Shown in pieces: positions 10,901 to 22,900 of a DNA stretch of 64,000 bases. The stretch is from positions 8,060,001 to 8,124,000 of the forward strand of contig NC_066292.1 of the NCBI RefSeq assembly GCF_905404315.1, written 5' to 3'. This DNA comes from Leptidea sinapis (lineage: Eukaryota; Arthropoda; Insecta; Lepidoptera; Pieridae). The notes beneath the pieces are model-generated. The model was not told the origin of the DNA, did no database searches, and saw nothing but the letters and a program-made list of their open reading frames with translations. Positions within the stretch are counted from its first letter, which is position 1; each line of letters starts with the position of its first letter. Made by a program: the position numbers and the translations under genes.

Positions 10901-13900
10901 CAATTTTCTATCAATAAATCTCCAACTTTATAATTTGTGCTCCATCATCCTCGTTACATCAACTTTTCCCGTATGGTTAGTATCATTGAGAACTATGGTA
11001 CCGTTTATAGGACTATATTTCGATTTTTATTTCTCTCCAATTTTTCGAAAATCGTATTTTGTGTGTGTATAATATTATTTTCAATTTGTAAATCGAAATA
11101 AAAAATTAAGAACTAAATTTGCCGCTCCTTAAAATTTGCCGCCCTAGGGTCCAACCTACTCAGCCTGCTGGTAAATCTGCCACTGTCGGCATTAAATAAA
11201 ATTTATTTGGATACAGGCCTTTAGAGTTTAGGTTCACATTCCAAATCAAATCAAATCATCTTTATTTGCATGATAAGGTAATAATAAGATGTTGTTGGCT
11301 TATAATTAACAGATGCTCTTATCCTAAACCATAAGGCATGCAAACTTATAGATAGTCAGTTCACGTTTTAATTTCTGTTACAATTATAATATACTGCACT
11401 ATGCTAAGCCACTCAGCGTGCGGTGTGCGGTATTATATTACATATTATCGTGTACGTCTGTTATTACGGAATACGACCCGGATGATCCCTTACCGTTTCT
11501 GGGTGCTGTGGCGCGGCCGGGGGAGGGTAGTGCAGCTCGGCCACCAGGAGGGACACCCAGCGCGGGGAGCTCAGGCAGCCGCCGTCCAGGTAGTGGCAGC
11601 GGGACTGCATGCACCTGACATACGTACATGTTGCATTACTGAGTGTGGGTGTAATACTAAGCCAGTTAATAGTAGGCTAAAGACAGACAGTGGCCGCCAG
11701 TGTGACTTTGAAATTGAGGTGTCAAGTGTCGCTTTATTGTGTGTATTGCATGTGTATTGCGGCCGCAATCCCATCATGGCATCCAGCGCCACAAACTTAG
11801 ATTTAGCCAGGGGGAGGCTCCTTTGCACAGGATGCCGGCTAGATTATGGGTACCACAACGGCGCCCATTTCTGCCGTGAAGCAATAATGTGTCAGCATTT
11901 CTGTGTTTCGGTCTGAATGAAAATAAGGGACGAGACGAGCGGGACGTTCAGCTGATGGTCATTGATACGCTCTGCCCATTACCATGCAGTGTCACTCAGG
12001 ATTCTTGAAAAACCCAAAATTCTGAGCGACAATACAATTGCGCTCGTCACCTTGAGATATAAGATGTTAAGTCTCATTTGCCAAGTAATTTCACTATTTT
12101 TTCACCGAAACACAGTAATGCTTACACATTACTGCTTCACGTCAAAAATAGGCGATGTTGTAATAGACTTACGGCCTTCCCAATATTCAGTCCGTAACTA
12201 TCGTTGACTTTTCTGTCCCAATAAACTTATCGACGGTATCTTACCTTATCCATACACGCTGTCTGTCAATGGAAGGACGTACAGGTTAGCAGCGTACGCA
12301 TAGAAGCTTAGAAGTTTGGAAATTGCAATTCACGCCTCCCAATATAAGGCGATAAGAATGACTTATCGGGTATATTGGGACAGCTTCAGATTATTGACAG
12401 CTAATTACTGTCAGTAGAAGGTAGTAATTTATTCCTATCTGTAGATAGTATATTGGGAACGGCCGTTTGACGGCACCAACGATCGTATAATGCAACCACT
12501 GATGAAGTGTAACCTTCTACTATCAAGTAATACAGGTTTATTCATAGTCATGCCACGAATAATAAACAATATAGACAGAGTCCACATACCGCGTGACTTC
12601 GACAGTCTGCGTGAAGTATCCTTCATAAGGTATTTGTACGACATAGCGCCAAACACCTTGGTAGTTGCGGGCGAACACTGGTGTCGCGTACTCGACGCGC
12701 GCCGGACATGGTGTGGGGGGACCCTAATTACATAATAATAACAAAAATCAGAAATCTGAGTCAAAAACTAAATAAAAATAAAAAAATCATATAAAAAATT
12801 ATTAACTAAGATGGGTACTTGTATGTTGTGATGTAAGTCAAAGAAAGTTAACAGAAATTTAAAGTCATGTCACAGTCAAATTTGACTGTTCAATTGAACT
12901 AGGGGTTTTTTTCGGAAAAGGAAGACAAACGAGTACGTACGGGCCACAACCAGAGGAATCACAGCAACGTTGAAATGAGCCTACATGGTTTTCGGCGCTC
13001 AAATCCGGTAGTTTTGTTTGATAACAAATCCACTCAATCAGAAATGAGCCTAATAAGGCTCATTTCCTGAAGATATTTTTTTCCGAAAGCAGGGTCACAC
13101 GCCAAATGCTCTAAAACCCTCAGGACGCAATGCACGGAACGTTAAGCCAATATAGCACTGCTTTTGATAATACATTTTAACAATTTCTGCCTTGTTGTAG
13201 CGTGTAGCGTTCCATGATGAACTTTAAGCGAACAAGATGGCAGCTATGCGCTGTCGAAAATCGCGCCTATATATAAAAACCCTTTACCAAGTTTAATTTT
13301 ATGTAGATATTAATTCCGAATTATAAATTTAGCCTCACGCCTGCAATTACACTATGTCCCCTCTGATATTAAAAATAATAATTCAACCCTGAACCATTAA
13401 AACTAGATATAAATTGCTCCTCACCTCATGTCTGTGAGGGGTGTGCGGACTATGAGGAACCCCGGGATCTTCTCGTCGCTCTGGTCCACTACTTTCACCG
13501 CTTATTGCTCGGTATAACATGCAGAATCTGAAAAAATAACATAATATGGATAAAAATATGACTAAATGCGTCATGCTGATAACTAGGTAGTGGTGGCTTA
13601 TTGATTCTGTCGTCGGAAACTACTTCATTTTGTCAAAAATAAAGGATCTTACGTAACGTAATTAAATATAATCTGCTTCTGGACGCAGACGTGGTCGCTA
13701 ACTATGGACCTTATGAGAAAGCTCAAAGCCTCTCGGCTCGCAGTTAACCTGCGAGATCTAATCAGAAACAAGGAAAGCCGTAGGAGAACCAAAGTTACCG
13801 ACACAGCCCAAATGATTGCGAAAGTGAATTGGCAGTGGGCAGGTCCTCGAATGGCGGTCACGTACCGGAAGGCGCAGTGTTGGTAGGTCCCACATAAGAT

Positions 13901-16900
13901 GGACCGACGGTCCGAAATACGTTGGATGCAGTACAGGTTGGTGCAGGACCGATCGTGGTGGAAATCTTTGGGGTCTTTTGGGGAGATTTTATTTAAAAAT
14001 TTATTGCGTGGTATACGGCTATTTGAACTCGGCTCCATCAAAACTCCGGTTTTCATTTTTTAAACTATAAGGTAGTGTAGTATATAAGATTGATTTATTG
14101 TTATACTATTATTATAATTTTAATTATAATTCTTACGCTTTTTACTTTTTTACGCACCGCAACGCCCCATAAGGAAATCGTAAAAAATATAGTCGAATTG
14201 AGAACCTCCTCCTTTTTTTAAAGTCGGTTAGAAAAATAACCTGACAACCCCATTGCTTCAATGGAGTGTACGCACGTGCAGGTAGGTATTTTATCAACAA
14301 GGCTTAGGTTCCATACTGGTACATAATATTATGTCTACTGTGCTACAAGCAAACACTCGAATCGAATAGAACATTTTTAAGACTGATATTTTCAAATTTT
14401 GGACACTTTACTTTACTTGTAATTTTTTAATACCTACACAATTATTGTTTCTAATAATTAATTAAATGGATATCCAAATCTCTTTTGCTTGATTTCTCTT
14501 TGATTGCCATAGTTGTACAGAAAAGTTTTGGGTGCCCGTTATATAATAAGTACCTATTTAGTATTTGTTACGCGGAACAATACCATCAAAACCTAAAGAA
14601 ATAGAAATTATGTTTAAAGAAAATAGTAAGTCTTACAACAACTTTAATAAGTCTAATCGGCTAGGATACATGGTTCTATTTAAATAAGTTCCGATGCCTT
14701 CCTTCCGGCTAAATCTCTAGATTAATTCGATGGTACTTTTTCCATTCCCTTTGAAAATGGTTGGTTGTAGTCGCTTGAACTATCTTGCCACTTCATGTCA
14801 AATACTTCTCTTTGAAAAATGCATTTTTTTAATGAAAATAAGGGACGAGACGAACAGGACGTTCAGCAGATGGTAACTGATACGTTCTGCCCATTACAAT
14901 GAAGTGCCGCTCAGGATTCTTGCAAAACCCAAAATATCTGAGCGGCATTACAATTGCGCTTGTTACCTTTAGACATAAGATGTTAAGTCTCGTTTGCCCA
15001 GTAATTTCACTAGCTACGGCGCCTTTCAAACCGAAACACTGTAATGTTTAGGTACACATTAGCTACTGCTTCACGGCAGAAATAGGCGCCGTTGTGGTAC
15101 CCATAATCAAGCCGGCAATCGGCATCCTGCGCATAGGAGCCACCCACTGGATAAACACCTAGCGGTGTTCTTTTATTATTTTCATTTTCAGATCCAATTC
15201 ACCAAACGTTAGATACCTACCTAAGTAGGTAGAAAGTAAGTACTTTCTATATCAAAATGCTTGTTAATTATAATTTAATTTTTATAATAGTATTAGGTAA
15301 CAAACAGAAAAAATATAAAGTTGAATTTAGAACTACTCCTCTTTCTTACTTCGTTCTATCTAGCTGTCAGTTTTACATTTCTAACCGACTTCAAAAACGT
15401 TGTCAATTCAGTTTTTGAAGTCGGTTAAGATAAACGTAGTTTTTTTTTTATATCTTATTAACTTAGATGACGTTGTGACTTTGACATGTCTCAGACATGT
15501 GTCAGCTGACATGTCATCTGATCAAAGAGCAACTCGGTCAACCTTTGTAGTTTGTAGGTGTTGGAATAATTGTTACACACTCACACACTGCACTTTCAAA
15601 AGTTTTAAGTTGAAAAGTTTTGAAGTTAGTTATGTTTACATGTAATTTGAAGCTCTATTTACATATAGTTAGAACTCTAGTTTAATTGTATTATCTATGG
15701 ACGGTTTGAAGTATGAAACTTTGAAGTGATTGACATAAACAGTGCTGCTGAGGTTATGTTTATACAATTTTCTTAACAATAATTGTTGTAAAATAAATAT
15801 CAATGTATTTTTGATACAATCTAAAATGTCCTCTGCTTTAGTGCGACAAGCTCTAACATTAGTTGATGAGGAGGGTATGGATGTTCGGTTATATTTAAGT
15901 AAATCAAAACTCATTTAATCAAAATTACAAATAAAGGTTATGTTTTAGAAAACGGTGGTGCTAAGAAAAGCAAGCGGCGTACGGAAGTTAGCTGGCGCAC
16001 AAACAGTGTGGGTCAAGGTATGTCACAGAACATAGTACATAAGTGTTACGTCATTTAATTGTACCCACTAGGTATCATGGAGTTGGAATAGTGAGCCATA
16101 TCAATGCCGTCATAAGGTTGTAATAAAAATAAAACTACCGACTCCACGATTATCTGGCGTTTACAACGGTATATTTGACGACACGATAAGCTCTTGAGTA
16201 ATAAAAATATACTTAATTTCTATTCATAAATAATTTATCAGCACCTAGTGATAAACTGTTGTACTTCCTACCTAACCATTAATTTAAGAACACATTATTT
16301 CAGATCCATTCAATCCATATCGACGCAAAACTAAACAGGGAAACCAGAAAGAAAAATTGAAGAAAGTAGATAATACTGCAGAGGATAACATTAGAAAACT
16401 ACTTGAACTGTCAAAACCTGTTTCTAATTCTGAGGTTGCTCAGAAAGTGAGTTGCACATGGACAATATGTACTTAATACCAATAATGTGTTATTCTGTGC
16501 TAACTATTTTGATTGCTTATGTGTTATGACTATTACAGATACTAGAAAGAGCTGTTAAAGGAAAACCATTGCTTGAGAAAGTTGAAACGAAGAAGGAGAA
16601 CGAAAAGTCAATTTTATTTCCTGAAGAGTCATTTGAATCATTTGAAAACACATATTTTTGTAGCTAACTTTTGCTACATACATTTTTATAATGTATTTAT
16701 GGACTTACCAGACGCAGTGCTTGGGAAAGTGACTCTTGTGTCCACTCTAGTTGTATTTACATTGTTTATATTTTGGGTCAACTCATATCCCTTCATAGAC
16801 GACGGTGAGTACCTATTTAATTAAAATCTTTTAAATTTTTCAATATTTTCTAAAACATAATCCTACATATTTTATTAAACTGGTTCTCAGACTCTATACA

Positions 16901-19900
16901 CATTATTAATTATATTCTAGGATTTCTACTTCTATTATGTATTATTTCTAATAGACATTTTAAACAATATGTTATGTTCTTAAAGTGATAACCCTCACTT
17001 CTAGGATTAATACACAAATAAAATTTGAAAAACAAAATTTTATGAATGATGTGGGATTCAAACCCACGACCTCCGGCGTTCCGTGCCGGTGCTCTAACTA
17101 ACTGAGCTAACCGTTCGAGTACCTCCTTGTTATAAAATTCTGTTTGCTTTGTTCAACTCTCAGGTTGTGGCTTCATCTACAGGATCTACTTTACAGTTGA
17201 TAACCTGCTCAACCCCAATATTTTGCATATTAGGAAATTTACTTGAGATGTCCCTCTTGTAAATCTAAACAATATGTTATTAATCCTAGAAGTGAGGGTT
17301 ATCACTTTAAAATATTAGGGTTGAGCAGGTTATCAACTGTAAAGTAGATCCTGTAGATGAAGCCACAACCTGAGAGTTGAACAAAGTAAACAGAATTTTA
17401 TAATGAGGTGGTACTCGAATGGTTAGCTCAGTTGGTTAGAGCACCAGCACGGAACTCCGGAGGTTGTGGGTTCAAAATCCCACATTGTTCATAAAATTTT
17501 TATTTTCAAATTTAACTTTGAAGACATTTTAAGTTTCTTTTCATAAATTTCATACTTAACTGCTAGGGCTATTAATGTTATTATGTTAAATGTATATATT
17601 ATAGTGTTACGTTATGTATGTAGAAAATAAAACATGGCTGAGTGAAGATATACAATAGAAACCTAGATTGTAGGTTACGGTTGTGTTGCAATAAGAATAG
17701 TATGTTTGTTATTGTATATGTATCAAAATTTATTACAGTAATTCATATCAATGAGGCTTACATTTTGAGAATTAATTTATCACACATCACATGGGTCTCA
17801 GTGAAACAGGGCTGCAGTGAACTGTACCAAAGCCACTTTACAAACCATAACCATACATTTTGAGACAAATTGTATGGTTATTGTTTTACATATTGTGTTA
17901 TTGGTACTGACATCAATATTTTAATAAGCTAGTTTTATCTAAATATATGTTTTATGTGTGTACTACTATATACTGTACTATATATCGTTGTCTTGTACCC
18001 ATAGTACAGGCTATGCCTAGTTTGTGGCAAGATAATTTGTATAAGTGTGTCAATATAATAAAAAAATGCAAAACTCAGCTAGTATAGGCGGACCGTTTAT
18101 CTGAGTCTTCGCCTGCGCGGTACAGGGGCACGGGGGTATGACGACAAAGGGGACTGAGACAGGCGGGCGAATTTTTGTAATCGCTCATTTCACTAACCGC
18201 CCCCGCCGCCCGCACCTGCCTCAGTTCCCTTTGTCGTCATACCCCCGCGCCCCTGTACCCCGCAGGCGAGGACTCAGATAAACGGTCGGTCTAAAGTCAC
18301 TTGTATTTCTCATTACCAGATGTTATTTAATGTTTTCACCAATATTTGTTTTTTGAATTTTTTTTCAGAGCTTCCTATTTACAAATATATTCCAAATCCA
18401 CAGTGGGGTCTTCTGTTCTGTGCTGTTTGGGGACTTTTTTTTATCGGGGGGCTCATGTGTTTTACACTATACCATCTGTACCCATATTTATAAAGATGTC
18501 CAACTGGGTGATTATAGGTATATCAGGTGTAACTTGTGGTGGAAAGACAACATTATCAAATAGACTTAAAGACTTATTAGTTCCTGTGTATGTGTTTCAT
18601 CAAGATAAATACTTCTACCCTGATGATAGTCCACATCATGTCAAGTGTCAGAACTTAGATCATAATAACTATGATATATTGTCAGCACTGGATATGGACA
18701 CAATGTATAATGATATTGTCAGTTTGATGCGGGGTGAGAATAAGAGTCACTACAGTTGTGAAGTGAGAGCAGAGGGCAAGTTGGAGGTTCCCGGAAAGAA
18801 ATTTGTCATCATTGAAGGGTTCACTGTGTTGAACTATAAACCTATTATGGAATTATGTAATTTAAGGTCAGTTATTAAATAAATCAAGAACCAAAATAAA
18901 TACATCTTCACTGCTAGCATGTGTCAGATTCATTCACATTGCGTTTGTCCAATACATTTTCTTCCATTCAACCTCAAAGTATGAATAGACATTATTATTA
19001 TTATAATATTCAGCAGTTTGACTGATAATTCAAATTCAAATATTTTTATTCAAAATAGGATTCAAAATCACTTTATGAACGTCAAAAATTACCACACATT
19101 CAAAAAAGACTGCCTCAAACCTGAGAAGAATGGGCGCAAGAAACTCAGTGGGCATGTTTTTTTAAATATTAAAATATGGATTACAATGTGATATCGTACA
19201 ATAAACATTTATAATTAAAGAGCCTGAGTGTGTTCATTCCCAGTCTGTGGTGTCATTAAGAAAATTGTTTATGCTATAGTAACCTTTCCCACACAAAAGT
19301 TTTTAACAATTCTTTTAAATTTCATAACAAATTTGTTTTGTACATTTTCTGTGATCATATTCTAGAAACATATACATCGCCCAACAAAAGACTTACTAAC
19401 CGAGTAGTAGGCATAACAAGTTTATGTTTGTTCCTCGTGTTAACATTATGAATGTCACAGTTTCTAGAAAATTCCTCATTGTGCTTATGAACATACAGAA
19501 CATTATCAAAAATATATTGAGAAGCAACAGTCATAATGTTTATTTCTTTAAATTTTTCTCTTTGATTCTTTAGGACCTAGGTTATAAATCGCGCGAAAAG
19601 CCCTCTTCTGCAGCACAAAGATGGTATTAATATCGGCCGCACTGCCCCATAACAATATACTATACTCCTCCTACCTCGTGGAGATGAATTACTTAATTTA
19701 GGATTTAAATTATTTTTGAAGTCGTTTGTTTTAAAGAGACTCTCTTCTTTTAAAGAGAATCATCTCATAAGAGTATTGCATACTAAATATTTCACATTAT
19801 AACTATTTAGTAACAGGACTATCTCAGCAGACCATTGGTGTTTTTGGTATAGGTCTAGTTGATATTGGCAGTTTGGGAGAAAACTTTTCACCTTGTGTTG

Positions 19901-22900
19901 TAGCTAAGTTTTATCAAAATTTTTGATTTTGATACAATACAATTTGATTACTTATTGCTTGAGCAGAATTAAATTTTAATATCATTTGTGTCTAGAAGGT
20001 ATGGTAGATCATTCATGTAAACAAGGAAAAGGAATGGTCCAAGGACAGATCCTTGTGGTATCACATTGAGAAGAAGTCTTCAAGAGATCTCTTGCCTCAC
20101 AATGATGACAATATAATTGCTAATAAGATCATAATCTGTTTTCAACTGACAGATATTACTTTATACTGGAGTATGGCATTTGTTTCGAGCGGCGCACGAT
20201 GCGACTGTACGACCCGCCCGACATCGACGGTTACTTCGAGCAGTGCGTGTGGCCTGAGCATCTGCGGTACCGGGCTGAGGTGAGGCTGCTTTTAGATCAC
20301 GACTTTGTCTTTCATTTTGAGAGCACCATGTGAGGCTGCATAACAGCTCTGTGTTATGTGGCGGTTAGGAGGATAGAAGGATAAACGGGCATGCGGGTCA
20401 ATTGATGGTGAGTGATCACCGCTGACCAAACTCTTGGAACACCACGTACAATGACATCCTTGTAGGTGGGTGTGGGTTTACACAAAGGCTCCGATGTGCT
20501 ATCGACTCGGAAACATCGCACAAAGAATATCGTTCTAATTTCCTTCAATCCCTATAATAAATTTACAATGAAGACAATTGAGCAAAACACTAAGGCATGA
20601 AGCGGTATGCGGAGTACTGGAACCGAGACAGTTTGGGCAGCTGTGAGTTGTCAAACTGACACAGGAGTGTCCATACCAGATCTTCTGTTTGGGTTACTAG
20701 TAATCTTACAGCACCTCCTTAATTCGTAATAAATGTGTTTAATTCCCAATAATACCTACTGTATGTACATTATGTTGAAACAGATAGAAAAAGACGGGCG
20801 CGTCACTCTCCTGGACGGAACCAGACCCGACGTGTTGGACACTGTGGTCGGGGACCTCACCAGCTGCGGGCCTGTCTAGAGCCAGCCTCTCAACCCAGCC
20901 CCTCCGGCCGTATCATGTGTTCAATAAATTAGTTTATCTAATATCTACACACAGTTGTTTCCTTACGTATAAAGTATTTTTTTTATAAACTGAAATTAAG
21001 TAGGCCTATAGTTCTTTATTTTAATTAACAGTCCATATAAAGTGGAGAATTATTGAGGTAGGACGTAGGTACAACTTAAATTTAATTATTTTATATATAA
21101 GGCAGCATTATTAAACTAATTGACATAGCTCAATATCTATTATTATACGCTTTATATTAGCTTCACCTGTATGTTTGTATGTTTGTAACCGACTTCTTTG
21201 GGCGCGATTTTGACCCACTTTACGGCTAGATTTCGTTCAAACTTTGTAGATTTATCGAGGACCGATGACATTACACTAATTTGAATAAGAAATTAAAAAT
21301 TAATAATAGTTAAAAAAAACTAAAAAGCACGCTTTATATAAAATTCAACTAAAAAATAGAAAATAAATTTAAATTGAAAATAGTGTAAAAAATATATTTT
21401 ATTGTAAAAAAAGCGTGGGGTGCTTTTTAAGATATTAAAATAATAATTCTTTTACACCCCACGCTTTTTTTTACAATAAAATATATTTTTACACTATTTT
21501 CAATTTAAATTTATTTTCTATTTTTAGTTGAATTTTAAATAAAGCGTACTTTTTAGTTTTTTTTAACTATTATTTTTTTAATGTAAACCATCCTGCTATC
21601 CGAAATTCTGAATAACATTGTGTTGTATTAAACTTATTAAAACATTGATAGTCTCATAGTCCAAATATTCGTGACCAAACATATATATAATCTAGACATC
21701 CTATAAACTTGTTTAAATTCTTTCTATTCTGTCCATATGGTTTCTATAAAAGTATGCCTCTTTGAAGACTGGCAGACGAACCCACGATGAGTCGGTACCA
21801 AACAATTATAATGTAATTTTAATTTTGTTAATTGAGACTTGTAAGGCTTACACTCTTAAAATAAATCCCAATTGTTTACACAATCTATATGCGGTACAAA
21901 TGACAATTGAGAGTCTATGACGATATCCATATGACGAAGCAGTGTAATACGTGATAAATCTTTACCGAATAAACTATTTCTGTTATTAATGTTGTGTTTT
22001 CTACTATAACGCTAATTAGATGATATTTATCTAAATATAAAAACATTTTATTTTCGACACAATATGTGTCTGAAAGATGATTGTGAAATATTCTAACATC
22101 TGCGTAAAGTAATAAATATATTGGAATAACTAGCTATAATAACAAAAATATCTTTTATATAGAGTTTAAATAATAACGGCCCAAAGTTGGATCCTTGAGG
22201 GCCACTGGAACTTATTTCTATATATTATTATTGTGATGCGAACAGTGAAACCCTTCAAACAACCACTTGAGTCCTTTTTTCTATATTACTTGTAGTGTTT
22301 AGACAAATTTGGTCAAAATACTTGGCAAAATCAGTATACACCATATCAGTGAATAATAATAAATTGGTATCGACACTCTGAACCCAAAAGAAACCTTGCT
22401 GATTAGAATCAACAAAAGTTCAAACAGCCTGAGAAGTTTGAACATCCAAGAATTTTTACAAACTGACACATCTTTTGTTGTACGAACTTATCTAAATTTT
22501 AAAGATATTTTATTTTAAAAATACCCGCTGAGTTTCATACGCCCCTTCTTCTCAGGTCTGGGTCTACCCAAGGGTAAGTTAAGGTAGTTTTTGCCGTTTT
22601 TGAATAAATAATATTTTACAGTGTTGATTTGAACCTTATTTTGAATAAAAAATATTTGAATTTGAATAGTTAAATCGATAATGTTTTTTTTTTAAATATA
22701 TATAAACAGTTTTATTTATTAAGACAAGTATAAATGAAATTAGTTCAACTTTTATCTAATATGTAAAATTCTCATGTCGCGGTGTTTATAGTTAAACTCC
22801 TTCGAAACGGCTTGACCGATTCTCATGAAATTTTTGAGTGCATATTGGGTAGTCTGAGAATCGGCCAACGTCTATTTTTCATCCCCCTAAATGTTAAGGG

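Larger units (their letters stand above)
16966..17515. repeat. Inverted pair of tRNA-derived SINEs in the DPM2 intron
   Basis: The left arm (about 17024-17218) and right arm (about 17309-17515) are reverse complements of each other. Each carries a tRNA-like head. The loop holds gttattaatcctagaagtga, which is also found inverted outside the left arm (about 16966-17013). A transcript could fold into a stem of about 190 bp. Confidence 0.75.

Noticed and set aside
11401..11916. 171-codon plus-strand ORF
   Set aside because: Antisense shadow of the spatzle exon 11494-11614 fused by chance to SINE copy 3a; no domain.
12490..12735. 81-codon plus-strand ORF
   Set aside because: Shadow of the minus-strand spatzle exon 12590-12723.
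13425..13500. Alternative reading of the 13.4-kb exon as VKVVDQSDEKIPGFLIVRTP
   Set aside because: It looked protein-like, but its phase does not fit the neighbours. The upstream acceptor at 13528 gives VFCMLYRAISGE, which fits both phase and the spatzle family.
16573..16824. 83-codon single-exon protein starting MRKLKRRRRTKS
   Set aside because: The first part is an out-of-frame reading of AROS exon 4. Only the part from 16699 is real (DPM2 exon 1), and it continues by splicing.
17041..17490. Two functional tRNA genes
   Set aside because: Both heads lack U33, one has a broken anticodon stem, and both lie in SINE arms.
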